In this document: positions 51,449-60,911 of the stretch, one piece after another | Position numbering within the stretch: the stretch's first letter is position 1 | Layout: each line of letters starts with the position of its first letter | Assembly: GCF_002368195.1 (NCBI RefSeq) | Contig: NZ_AP018178.1 | Coordinates: forward strand, 62,001-126,000 | Direction: 5' to 3' | Length of the DNA: 64,000 bases | Source: Calothrix sp. NIES-2100 | Lineage (GTDB): Bacteria > Cyanobacteriota > Cyanobacteriia > Cyanobacteriales > Nostocaceae | Program-made: the position numbers and the translations under genes | The notes under the pieces: model-generated | Database searches by the model: none | Told to the model about the DNA's origin: nothing | What the model saw: only the letters and a program-made list of their open reading frames with translations

Positions 51449-51479
51449 GTTAGCGAAGCGGTAGCGAGGAACGAGCGTC
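51449..51479. repeat. 31-bp dispersed repeat, copy 2
   Basis: Same sequence as 3938-3968 with one difference. Here it is embedded in tandem ACGAATT copies: AATTACGAATTAC on the left and ATTACGAATTACGAATTAC on the right, as if the repeat had been inserted in, or grown out of, that array. Confidence 0.7.
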
Positions 51480-51494
51480 ATTACGAATTACGAA

Positions 51495-51806
51495 TTACCG
51501 AGCATTCCGTTCCGAGACTAAAACTTCTGCGACAAGGTGTGGTAAATCTACGAGGTCAATATATCCATCTGAACCCCGGATCGGTGAAATAAATGTATAA
51601 TTTGGGTCACAAGCTCCGTTATCATAAACTTGGATAAACCAGCGATCAGGAAATCCGGCTACACCCAATTCTACGATGTACCAACTCTCACCAATTAGAC
51701 GAGAATTTAAAATTATAAACCACTCTCTGTCGGATTCTGAGATATTCCATTCTGCCATGAGAAACTCTAACGCTATGTTTCCAGCGTCAGTTGCAGTCAA
51801 TAGCAT
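51495..51806 (-). CDS. small hypothetical protein, possibly YrhB/Imm35-like
   Basis: 103 residues, ATG at 51806, 2 nt after the preceding gene's stop. Sequence: IALEFLMAEWNISESDREWF, then IVELGVAGFPDRWFIQVYDN and DPNYTFISPI. The combination of an A-x-x-x-L helix and WxIxVYDxGxxDPxYTF strands reminds me of small YrhB/immunity-type domains, but the resemblance is from memory and weak. Third gene of a likely three-gene transcript. Confidence 0.5.
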   Translation of the reverse strand: MLLTATDAGNIALEFLMAEWNISESDREWFIILNSRLIGESWYIVELGVAGFPDRWFIQVYDNGACDPNYTFISPIRGSDGYIDLVDLPHLVAEVLVSERNAR

Positions 51807-51808
51807 TC

Positions 51809-52099
51809 CTACTCCTTAGTTGAAACTTCTGGTTCAGAATTAGATTCAGAATTTGCCGCTTCAGTTTCCGGATATAATCCCAGTTGCTTTGCTAATTCAC
51901 GCCCGATAAAAAATAAGAATTTGGCACTTTCTTGATTACCTTCATGGGCAAATACAGTCGCTACTTTTAGTACTGCATATACAAAATCAGCATCAATTAA
52001 TTCTGGATTTGCTTCTAAAACATCTGGCTCTTCACCATTAGGACATTTAAGTAGCTGATCGATTAAATCAAAATACAAACCTTGGCGTTCTTCTGTCAT
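51809..52099 (-). CDS. stand-alone N-terminal module common in Nostocales TPR/CHAT proteins
   Basis: 96 residues, ATG at 52099. The first ~70 residues (EERQGLYFDLIDQLLKCPNG, EEPDVLEANPELIDADFV, FAHEGNQESAKFLFFIG) match a helical module often found at the start of longer multidomain proteins (TPR, CHAT) in filamentous cyanobacteria. Here it stands alone with an acidic Glu/Ser/Asn tail. Two genes of unknown function flank it closely (40 nt upstream, 2 nt downstream). It may act as an interaction module in trans. Confidence 0.65.
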   Translation of the reverse strand: MTEERQGLYFDLIDQLLKCPNGEEPDVLEANPELIDADFVYAVLKVATVFAHEGNQESAKFLFFIGRELAKQLGLYPETEAANSESNSEPEVSTKE

Positions 52100-52139
52100 G
52101 GTACTTTTGTGAATTTAATGGGAGTGAATTGGCAAATGC

Positions 52140-52568
52140 TTACTGCTCGATACTTTGCTGCCACAGGCGTTCTAGCATTTCTACTTGTTCTCTAAAAACA
52201 GCATTACGATAAACAAGATACCTGTCGTAAACAATAATTCCCAACCCAACACAAATAGGTGTGAGTAAGAAAAACCATTCGAGCATAGTTGCCAGTTGAT
52301 ATTGTTCTACAGCCGTCAAAGTTTGGGTTTTTAGTTGAGGTTGAAAGGTGTTAATACTTGCCTGATTTTTAGAGGAATTTACACCCTCATTCTGGGAAAA
52401 CAAGAAGTCATTTGCTTTAGTATTATTGTTCAATTCACAAGTTGAGTTCTGTGCTTTTGCTAACTCTATATGACGTTCCCAAACTATGCTAAATACTAAT
52501 ATGGCTGGAGATAGCACAGCTAAGGTAATTACACAGACAGTGAGAACATTTAAAAGCTTGACTTTCAT
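52140..52568 (-). CDS. two-helix membrane protein of unknown function
   Basis: 142 residues, ATG at 52568. Hydrophobic helices at about 8-28 (VLTVCVITLAVLSPAILVFS) and about 98-115 (MLEWFFLLTPICVGLGIIVY) enclose a ~70-residue polar loop (Asn/Gln/Ser-rich) probably on the outside. The charged C-terminus (FREQVEMLERLWQQSIEQ) would be cytoplasmic. No family recognised. First gene of the likely three-gene transcript. Confidence 0.55.
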   Translation of the reverse strand: MKVKLLNVLTVCVITLAVLSPAILVFSIVWERHIELAKAQNSTCELNNNTKANDFLFSQNEGVNSSKNQASINTFQPQLKTQTLTAVEQYQLATMLEWFFLLTPICVGLGIIVYDRYLVYRNAVFREQVEMLERLWQQSIEQ

Positions 52569-53736
52569 GTTGTTTTTCCCTTCCTAGGTAGTATGCACCC
52601 AGTAAGATAAGAACTTTTGTTATTTGGTTACAAAAACAAAACTGATATCTAAAAAGTTATCAGTTAACATTTATCAATTTTCAGTAAGTTTATGCTGAAC
52701 TAACTACTAAACGAGGCTTGTTTAAGGCAAACATTAAGTTAATATCATAAATATGTTGAAAAACATTAACCTGTTTGTAAATTAGTATTCAATCATACTG
52801 AAATAATTTATTTTTGAGGTTAAAGCTGGTGCATTAAAAGCATAAAAGGTAGTTGCTTGTGTTGATAATTAGGGGGTTAAGAAGTCCCCCCTTCATCTCC
52901 AGGTTTTATCCTGGGAATGTTGGGGGGTAGAGGGGAATCTCTGCGTAAATCCTATACGATTTATATCAGCCGCTTCCCTCAATAGCAGTTTAGTTGAGTG
53001 GGATCATATTTATTAAAGTTATTAAAGTTGTACTCAAAGGCTAGAGCTTTTATTTCATCAGGGATTCAAAAATTTTTTAGGGTATAGGTACTAGTATTTT
53101 TAGAGTAATGTCCTAGTATTTAGGATTTAGGGTGCGGGGTCTTTTGTACTCAAGCTTAAAGCCGGACTGACGGATGTTATAGGTTGGTTTTTTGCGAGTT
53201 ACTTGCTAGCTAAAATTTGTACTCAAGAAATGAGTTTTTCCCTGACATTATCTAAAGTCATGAGAAAAATCAATAATTTTTGCTCAAATACTCAATTTGT
53301 TCTTAATAAACTAAAAAATATGGAAATCAAATTTAAAATCAAACAAATATAGCAATCCTATTTCAGTTGTGAAAAATATCGGTTTTGGCTGTTGACTGTT
53401 GACTGTTGACTGTCAACGGTTAACAAACCTGTATACACAATTCAAATCATTTAGGAGTTCTATACAACCTGATGGCGAGATTTTTTGCTAAAAACTGCAT
53501 GGTCAGCAATTCCCGAATATTCAATTCCCAATTAGGGAAGCGATGAATTGGGAATTGAATTAATCTGAATATTTTCTCAATAGCTATCTCACATAGTTAC
53601 CATTTTGTGGTTTAGTAATAGTACATACCTCATGCACTCACTGAGACTCAACTATTAATAAAATACATCCAAGCTTGCTGTTATAAGTAAAAAATATCTA
53701 GGGTTGTACCGGATTTAGAATTTTAGGAGTTAATTA
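52569..53736. other. long intergenic region upstream of cysK
   Basis: About 1.17 kb without a credible gene. Elements seen: GGGGG...CCCCCC hairpin near 52872-52890 followed by a C/T-rich stretch, two TAAAGTTATTAAAGTTGTAC repeats near 53014-53033, TGTTGACTGTTGACTG heptamers (about 53390-53412), and a 13-bp inverted repeat at 53521-53558. A small RNA could be hidden here, but nothing matches one I know. Confidence 0.5.
53521..53558. repeat. inverted repeat upstream of cysK
   Basis: TCAATTCCCAATT (53521-53533) and AATTGGGAATTGA (53546-53558) are perfect 13-bp arms around 12 nt; GAATATT words extend the symmetry outside. Confidence 0.6.
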
Positions 53737-54696
53737 ATGCGGATTGCTAAAGATGTAACAGAACTTATTGGAAGAACTCCTTTAGTTGAACTCAATAAGA
53801 TTCCCCAAGCCGAAGGCGCACAAGCGAGGATAGTTGTCAAACTCGAAGGAATGAACCCAGCGGCTTCAGTTAAAGACCGAATTGGCTTGAGTATGGTACT
53901 TTCGGCGGAAGCTGATGGTTTCATCGAGCCAGGAAAAACTATTTTAGTCGAGCCAACTTCAGGCAATACAGGTATTGCTTTAGCGATGGTAGCAGCTGCA
54001 CGGGGCTATCGTCTGATTTTAACAATGCCGGAAACCATGAGCAACGAAAGACGGGCGATGTTACGGGCTTATGGTGCAACTTTGGAGTTAACACCAGGCC
54101 CCGAAGGAATGCGGGGAGCAATTCGTAAAGCTGAAGAAATTGTGGCTAACACTCCCAATGCATATATGTTGCAACAGTTCCGCAATGCAGCTAATCCCAA
54201 AATTCACCGAGAAACCACCGCCGAAGAAATTTGGGCGGATACGGATGGGGAAGTGGATATTGTGATTGCTGGGGTAGGTACTGGTGGGACAATTACAGGG
54301 ATTGCCGAAGTACTCAAACAACGTAAGCCAACTTTTCAGGCGATCGCAGTTGAACCGAGCAATAGTCCTGTATTATCAGGTGGGGAAGCTGGGCCACATA
54401 AAATTCAAGGGATTGGCGCTGGCTTTGTTCCTGATGTTCTCAAGCTGGAATTGGTTGACGAGGTGATTCGCGTCAGCGATGAACAGGCGATGGTATTTGG
54501 GCGACGGTTGGCGAAGGAAGAAGGTTTGTTATCGGGGATATCCTCCGGTGCGGCTTTATGTGCGGCGCTTCAGGTAGCTAAACGTCCCGAAAATGCCGGA
54601 AAGCTCATCGTCATGATTCAGCCTTCCTTTGGCGAACGTTACCTCAGTACGTTGATGTTTCAAGATTTGACTGTGGAACCGGCTGTAGTGCGTTAG
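53737..54696 (+). CDS. cysK: cysteine synthase A (O-acetylserine sulfhydrylase)
   Basis: Makes cysteine from O-acetylserine and sulfide, with pyridoxal phosphate. 319 residues; the PLP lysine is K46 in NPAASVKDRIG, the phosphate-binding loop is SGNTGIALA with substrate loop PTSGNTG, and GTGGTITG and the GISSGAAL segment that closes the cofactor site are present. Start ATG at 53737 with AGGAG 10 nt upstream. A strong terminator follows. Cyanobacteria usually hold several cysK-like genes; this is a complete CysK type. Confidence 0.96.
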   Translation: MRIAKDVTELIGRTPLVELNKIPQAEGAQARIVVKLEGMNPAASVKDRIGLSMVLSAEADGFIEPGKTILVEPTSGNTGIALAMVAAARGYRLILTMPETMSNERRAMLRAYGATLELTPGPEGMRGAIRKAEEIVANTPNAYMLQQFRNAANPKIHRETTAEEIWADTDGEVDIVIAGVGTGGTITGIAEVLKQRKPTFQAIAVEPSNSPVLSGGEAGPHKIQGIGAGFVPDVLKLELVDEVIRVSDEQAMVFGRRLAKEEGLLSGISSGAALCAALQVAKRPENAGKLIVMIQPSFGERYLSTLMFQDLTVEPAVVR

Positions 54697-54719
54697 GCTA
54701 CGCTTGAATGGCACTTACT

Positions 54720-54767
54720 GAGGCTCAGATCCCCAACTTCTTGAAAAAGTCGGGGATCTGAGCCTCA
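54720..54767 (+). terminator. strong terminator of cysK
   Basis: GAGGCTCAGATCCCC pairs with GGGGATCTGAGCCTC exactly, with further pairing of ACTT/AAGT inside, and is followed by AACTTTTGC. It begins 24 nt after the cysK stop. Confidence 0.8.
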
Positions 54768-55275
54768 ACTTTTGCTTAATTAAGCGACATTCCAGCCTAC
54801 GGATAATTTATATTTTTTCATATACATTGAATTTTTCTCACCGACTTACTTAGAAGCTAAAATAACCTTTAAGGCACAGTAAGGAGCAAACAGGGTATTT
54901 ACGCTTATTTTTAAGATAATTCGTCTAGATTAGCAGGTTTATCACTCGTGAAGCTAGTTTGCGAATCACAAATGCTAGTTTGTGAATCACAAATGCTAGT
55001 TTAAAAGTCGCAAATGCTAGTTTAAAAGTCACAAATGCTAGTTTGAAAGTCGTAAATGCTAGTTTGAAAGTCGTAAATGCTAGTTTGAAAGTCGCAAATG
55101 CTAGTTTGAAAGTCGCAAATGCTAGTTTAAAAGTCGCAAATGCTAGTTTAAAAGTCGCAAATGCTAGTTTACAAGTCGCAAATGCTATACCAATTAAAAA
55201 AATGCGATCGTTCCGCCACACTCTAAAAGGAAAAAAGAACAAGCGTAAAGGGAAAAAGGACTAAAGCATAAAGGG
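54768..55275. other. intergenic region with 21-bp repeat array
   Basis: AT-rich spacer, then the 231-bp array at 54954-55184 and a short basic stretch up to the caspase gene's 3' end. No gene is believed; the frames open on both strands are generated by the repeat period. Confidence 0.6.
54954..55184. repeat. 21-bp tandem repeat, 11 units
   Basis: Eleven units of CTAGTTTNNAAGTCGCAAATG type occupy exactly 231 bp. Because 21 is a multiple of three, seven-residue repeats are open on both strands (FKLAFAT on minus, KVANASL on plus). The right edge meets TATACCAATT, a MITE-end word. Confidence 0.85.
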
Positions 55276-57117
<1,842 letters not shown>

Positions 57118-57204
57118 TCTGCCTTGGTATGCTCGTCTTATTTGTCAGTTTAGGTGTTACTACTGAATAATGGTAAGGAGATTTCTAGAAAATATTGTAT
57201 CAAT

Positions 57205-57310
57205 CCTGATTGTGCCCTTCTCCTTCGGAGACGCTAACGCGAACGACTTCGCTCAGGGCACAGTGTTGGCTGAGCGAAGTCGAAGCCAACACGCTCAGCC
57301 AACAGCTAGT
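57205..57310. repeat. palindromic repeat cluster between caspase and Pepco genes
   Basis: GCCCTTCTCCTTCGG, GACGCTAACGCGAACGACTT and TGTTGGCTGAGCGAAG...CGAAGCCAACA (a hairpin) follow one another. The same kinds of words occur at 30028-30100 and 47560-47610. They occupy much of the divergent promoter region. Confidence 0.6.
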
Positions 57311-57345
57311 TAAATCACAAATAATTTCAATAATTAATTAAAATT

Positions 57346-57780
57346 ATGTCAGCAGAAAATCCTACTCCAAAAGCTATCTGGATTATTACGGAAGAAGTAG
57401 CGGAAACTTCAAATACCACCACTGAAACCTACACGGATACCATCACCAGAGGTGGAGACAGAAGCGGTACTAACGATATAGGCCCACTAATCGGCGGTGT
57501 TCAAACCAAGGAAGAAATAGTTATCAGCCAACAAAAAGGCGAACTAGTAATTACTAGACGCAAAGTAGAGGTAACTAAACTCAAGCAAGAAATGAAAGGA
57601 TTTCTGCAAGCAATGCGGGAAATGCTTGATGAAGCAGAAGAACCCAATTCCAAAATGCAGTTAGATGAAGTTGAACTTTCAGTAGAAATCAATGGCGAAG
57701 GACAAGTCAGCTTATTTGGGCTTGGTGGTGGTAAAGCCGGAGGAAAAGGAGCGATGACTTTTAAATTTAAGCGGAAATGA
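57346..57780 (+). CDS. Pepco-like (peptidase-co-occurring) domain protein
   Basis: 144 residues, ATG at 57346. The C-terminal ~45 residues (LDEVELSVEINGEGQVSLFG, GGGKAGGKGAMTFKFKRK) match the small beta-rich domain described as peptidase-co-occurring in bacterial conflict systems, where it is found beside caspase or trypsin-like effectors. A helical stretch precedes it (KLKQEMKGFLQAMREMLDEA). A second, broken caspase gene begins 13 nt after its stop, so the two were once an operon. It may modulate or scaffold the protease. Confidence 0.7.
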   Translation: MSAENPTPKAIWIITEEVAETSNTTTETYTDTITRGGDRSGTNDIGPLIGGVQTKEEIVISQQKGELVITRRKVEVTKLKQEMKGFLQAMREMLDEAEEPNSKMQLDEVELSVEINGEGQVSLFGLGGGKAGGKGAMTFKFKRK

Positions 57781-57793
57781 TTGGTAGTTGAAG

Positions 57794-57895
57794 ATGGGTA
57801 GGAATTGGGCGATTGTGGTGGGGATTAATCACTATGAAAATTTGCGCTTTCTAAACTTTCCCAAGCGAGATGCTCCTGTGATGCCAACTTGTTAA
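57794..57895 (+). pseudogene. truncated second caspase gene (first ~27 codons)
   Basis: From the ATG at 57794 the sequence reads GRNWAIVVGINHYENLRFLN and FPKRDA, aligning with the first 27 residues of the intact caspase (KNWAIAIGINQYNNLQHLNY). It then runs into PVMPTC and a stop at 57893-57895; the catalytic His and Cys regions are missing. Directly after the stop is a hairpin element (57908-57963). It lies 13 nt downstream of the Pepco-like gene, so an operon was broken by deletion or insertion. Confidence 0.75.
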
Positions 57896-57907
57896 AAGAT
57901 GAACAAA

Positions 57908-57963
57908 GGGCACGGCATCCAGAATCTTGCGGTGTGTGCAATAATTTTACTGGTGCCGTGCCC
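57908..57963. repeat. hairpin element GGGCACGGCA/TGCCGTGCCC
   Basis: Perfect 10-bp arms (57908-57917 and 57954-57963), with AAA on the left and CTAC on the right. It lies at the break point of the truncated caspase gene. Confidence 0.6.
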
Positions 57964-57991
57964 CTACATTATTTTTGTATAGCCGCGATTT

Positions 57992-58501
57992 CTAATGTTT
58001 ACAGCTACCTTGCTGATGGTGCTGTTCATGACCATGACCTTTACAACCGCCTTCGTGATGGTGGTGTTCATGATTTCCACCGTGGGCGCAGCCTTGTAAA
58101 TCTTTGCTCATGAGGTTTTCAGCCATTTCCCGGAAGGACTCATCCACAGGCTGTAAACCAATCCAAGCGTCAATTTTATCTACCTCAAATCCTACCTCAC
58201 GGCGATCGCCTACTTGAATTAAGGGACGGCGAATTAATAGCGGATCTTGCAGCATTAACGATAAGGCGGTGTTTGCATCCAGTTTTTCAGGAACCACCTC
58301 ACCAGATTTTACCCTGGGCGCACTCGGATTAAACCATTCGGCAACGGGGCGATCGCCAAAAAATGAGCGCAATCTTTCCGCTGTCCAAGGTTCTGCTAGT
58401 AAGCTTTGGGCTACGACTTCATGTCCTGCGGCTGTTAATAACACTTTCTGCCGAGTACCACCTTTACAGCCTGGTTTTTCATAAAAAATTACTCTAGCCA
58501 T
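57992..58501 (-). CDS. nitrogenase-associated ArsC/Spx-like protein with His-rich tail
   Basis: 169 residues, ATG at 58501. The thioredoxin-like ArsC fold begins ARVIFYEKPGCKGGTRQKVLL, with a single Cys in KPGC as in the nitrogenase-associated (NifO/FixO-type) subgroup. LRSFFGDRPVAEWFNPSAPR, LMLQDPLLIRRPLIQVGDRR and KIDAWIGL fit the family. Residues about 140-169 are a metal-binding-like tail (HGGNHEHHHHEGGCKGHGHE, then QHHQQGSCKH). The tail suggests a metal-handling or thiol-redox role, perhaps serving nitrogenase. No nif gene is adjacent. Confidence 0.88.
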   Translation of the reverse strand: MARVIFYEKPGCKGGTRQKVLLTAAGHEVVAQSLLAEPWTAERLRSFFGDRPVAEWFNPSAPRVKSGEVVPEKLDANTALSLMLQDPLLIRRPLIQVGDRREVGFEVDKIDAWIGLQPVDESFREMAENLMSKDLQGCAHGGNHEHHHHEGGCKGHGHEQHHQQGSCKH

Positions 58502-58750
58502 TGGGTCATCTCCTAGTTATATCTATAAGGTTGGTAATTTTAAACGCAGAGGTATGCAGAGTTTTTGATTCTCTTCATCAAGAACTTGAAATTCCTGTAC
58601 TAATATCAACTCTCTGTTCCTTGGCGTACTTGGCGCACTTGGTGAAGCAGTCCGGTCTTGGGGGTTTCCCCCATGAGGAACTGCTGTTAGCGCAGCGTTA
58701 GCGACGAAGGAGCGTCACCCGAAGGGCGGTTCATTTATCTTGGTATCAAC

Positions 58751-59362
58751 CTAAAACTTTTTCGCGATATGAGTCACCGGATTAAACTCAAATCTTTCTT
58801 TGGGATCGGTTTCGCCATAGACGTTAAAAGTCACAGTTGGTTCATCACCTACTGCTTGCACACAATGAATTGCATCGGGAGTAAAACTAATAATATCTCC
58901 TGGTAAGAGGTGAACTTCTCCCGTTGCTGCAATTTTATTTTCTGCATCTGGGCTAGGATTTCGCCGCCAAAATGTGTTCTTTTCTTCACCTTTTAACACA
59001 GCAACAATTCCCCAGGTTCCATGATTATGAATTGTCGATGCTGTCCCTGGTGCAAATGTGACTGTTTGCACGGTTAAGGGAAAACCTAATTCATCATACA
59101 TGAGTAAAACTGAGGTTCCAGTTTTTGCATCAGGTTCTAAATATTGACTATTTACCCAGTAGGAATTGACAATTAAACGCCTCACCAGCATTCTCAATTC
59201 TGGTAAACGACTGGATTCATCATCAACATCATTAAGAACATCTTCCACTTCAGTCAAAAACCGATAAAGACGATAATTCTCTCGCAGTAAATCCCATGCT
59301 CTCGCAGATTTACACAGTTGTAACTTGCCATCGCCAGTTACCAGAAAATCCCTACCTTGCAT
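58751..59362 (-). CDS. cupin protein, cysteine-dioxygenase family-like
   Basis: 203 residues. A cupin beta-barrel with metal motif TIHNHGTWGIVAVLKGEEKN (HxH...E) and the later histidine in SFTPDAIHCVQAV. The helical N-terminus (about 1-75; LLRENYRLYRFLTEVEDVLN) and overall size fit cysteine dioxygenase-type proteins rather than simple cupins. A possible reaction is oxidation of a thiol; substrate not established. ATG at 59362. About 250 bp upstream of the ArsC-like gene on the same strand. Confidence 0.8.
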   Translation of the reverse strand: MQGRDFLVTGDGKLQLCKSARAWDLLRENYRLYRFLTEVEDVLNDVDDESSRLPELRMLVRRLIVNSYWVNSQYLEPDAKTGTSVLLMYDELGFPLTVQTVTFAPGTASTIHNHGTWGIVAVLKGEEKNTFWRRNPSPDAENKIAATGEVHLLPGDIISFTPDAIHCVQAVGDEPTVTFNVYGETDPKERFEFNPVTHIAKKF

Positions 59363-59556
59363 AAATTTTAAACCATGAATCGAAAATAATTTTGCGGGAT
59401 AACAGGTGCGGGAGGATTAATCGGACTAATAATCGGTAGAGGCTGAATGATCACGATAGGAGCAGGAATCAATGTCGGCGGATTTATGGCAGATAAGCTA
59501 AGAAAGTTATGGGATAAAAAATGGCTCATAGTTTTTGACACAATAATTAGCAATTG

Positions 59557-60042
59557 TCAATCCTCTTCTTCCGGCGGACGGGTAAGGATATCCAGCAGAA
59601 TTCCTGCGCCAAAATCGTTATTTTGGTCTATCTCTTTGACTCTACTACTGATTATTTTAGCTTGCTCGATATCTCCAAGCTTGGCTAATACTAATCCCGA
59701 AGCAGCATAAGCATTCAAATATAGCCTAATTTGTGGGTCTTCTTTCCGACTAACTAAAATCGGTTGGAGTTGTTCCCACTCATCAGGAAATTTTTCTGCT
59801 GATTTAATTTTATCTAATAATTGCCTTGTTGTTTGCAGCGCTAATGAATAATTATTTTTGTAATAAAAGTACCTATATGCTGCTACTAAAACATCTGTAT
59901 AATCGCCTGTTTTAGCAATAGCCTGTTGCATATATTTCTCAGATTCGGCAGTGTTTTCCCAAGTCTGTGTAGCTAAAATTAATAGCTTTTTGATGTCCTC
60001 AGGAACTTGGAACCATGAAAATTTATTCGCATCTACTTGCAT
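59557..60042 (-). CDS. TPR-like helical hypothetical protein
   Basis: 161 residues, ATG at 60042. Regular amphipathic helices: WENTAESEKYMQQAIAKTGD, YTDVLVAAYRYFYYKNNYSL, ALQTTRQLLDKI, LNAYAASGLVLAKLGDIEQA, then KIISSRVKEIDQNNDFGAGI, ending in acidic EED. This spacing is tetratricopeptide-like (about four repeats), a protein-protein interaction scaffold. Partners unknown; the cupin gene lies downstream on the same strand about 195 bp away. Confidence 0.7.
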   Translation of the reverse strand: MQVDANKFSWFQVPEDIKKLLILATQTWENTAESEKYMQQAIAKTGDYTDVLVAAYRYFYYKNNYSLALQTTRQLLDKIKSAEKFPDEWEQLQPILVSRKEDPQIRLYLNAYAASGLVLAKLGDIEQAKIISSRVKEIDQNNDFGAGILLDILTRPPEEED

Positions 60043-60320
60043 AATAATCTCCTTTTGTAGGGGCTAGAGGCTAGAGGCTAGGGGATTGGGTACTGGGATG
60101 GGGGATTAGATTAGAGATTGCTATAGCGTTTCTCAATTGAGTGAGGTACAAGAACCCCACCCCCAACCCCCTCCCCGCAAGCAAGGAGGGGGCTATGATA
60201 TACCTCATTTGATTAGCAAACGCTATATTGCTATTTTCCCCTTCCCTAGTCCCTTGTCCCTTGTCTCTAGTCCCTAGCCCCTAGCCCCTAGCCCTTAGCC
60301 CCTAGCCTCTACCCCCTCAT
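60043..60320. other. repeat-filled spacer between TPR-like gene and ctaE
   Basis: GGCTAGA-type 7-bp repeats (about 60061-60083 and inverted CCCTAGC repeats about 60245-60308) flank a MITE-like element at 60122-60227. No gene. Confidence 0.65.
60122..60227. mobile_element. MITE-like element, 106 bp
   Basis: TATAGCGTTT (60122-60131) and AAACGCTATA (60218-60227) are perfect 10-bp inverted ends; TGAGGTA/TACCTCA extends the symmetry inside. The centre is a CCCTCCCC/GGAGGGGG hairpin. Confidence 0.7.
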
Positions 60321-60911
60321 TTAAAACAAGGTGAGAATGTACACTAGAGTGAAGAGAATAATCCAGATGATGTCTACAAAGTGCCAGTAAATTTCTGCCA
60401 TTTCAATACCAGTGTGTTTGGTAGCAGAATAATGGCCTTCGTGGCGCGATCGCCACAACACACCTAAGATTAATAACAGTCCCACAAAAACGTGTAAACC
60501 GTGGAACCCTGTCATTAGGTAAAAGCAGTTGGCGAAGACGTTGGTAGTCAAGCCATATCCTAATGTGGCGTACTCATAAACTTGACCACCTAAGAAGATT
60601 GCGCCCATGATTGCGGTGAGGATGTACCAAAACCGCATACCCTTGACGTTATTCTTTTTAATCGCCTTATCACCAAAGTGAATGACGAAACTGCTGGACA
60701 CCAGAATAATGGTGTTAATCGTCGGCAAAAATAACTCTACCTCAGTTCCTTCGGGAGGCCAAACTTCTGTACCACCTCTCAAATACAAGTAAGTGGCAAA
60801 AAATCCCCCAAACATCAGGGATTCAGAAATCAGGAAGGTTAACAATCCCCAGACTCGTAAATCTGGATGATGTTCTTGGTGCTGTTCGCTTGTTGTTGTC
60901 GCTATGGTCAT
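60321..60911 (-). CDS. ctaE: cytochrome c oxidase subunit III
   Basis: 196 residues with five predicted membrane helices, the short five-helix form usual in cyanobacteria. Matching segments: WGLLTFLISESLMFGGFFAT, GDKAIKKNN, NCFYLMTGFHGLHVFVGLLL, MAEIYWHFVDIIWIILF. It completes the aa3-type haem-copper oxidase encoded with subunits I and II upstream on the same strand. A 476-bp spacer with a 21-bp repeat array separates it from ctaD, so it may be expressed at a different level. ATG at 60911 (MTIATTTSEQ). Confidence 0.95.
   Translation of the reverse strand: MTIATTTSEQHQEHHPDLRVWGLLTFLISESLMFGGFFATYLYLRGGTEVWPPEGTEVELFLPTINTIILVSSSFVIHFGDKAIKKNNVKGMRFWYILTAIMGAIFLGGQVYEYATLGYGLTTNVFANCFYLMTGFHGLHVFVGLLLILGVLWRSRHEGHYSATKHTGIEMAEIYWHFVDIIWIILFTLVYILTLF

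Larger units (their letters stand above)
50911..51494. other. intergenic region rich in inverted repeats
   Basis: No gene seen. Contains 7-bp TTGACTG repeats (about 50983-51020), a perfect 28-bp palindrome (51089-51116), a 63-bp hairpin element (51160-51222) and a 31-bp repeat inserted in ACGAATT tandem copies (51449-51479). Confidence 0.6.

Noticed and set aside
54954..55184. CRISPR array
   Set aside because: Units are contiguous 21-mers without spacers, and no cas genes are present.
54925..55242. 105-codon and 73-codon frames over the 21-bp array read as heptad-repeat proteins
   Set aside because: Open on both strands because 21 is a multiple of three and the unit lacks stops; no promoter or ribosome site and no non-repeat domain.
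59368..59710. A Pro/Ile-rich minus-strand frame and a plus-strand frame starting MITIGAGINVGG
   Set aside because: They overlap each other and the latter runs antisense into the TPR-like gene; glycine-rich words might be a relic but cannot be supported.
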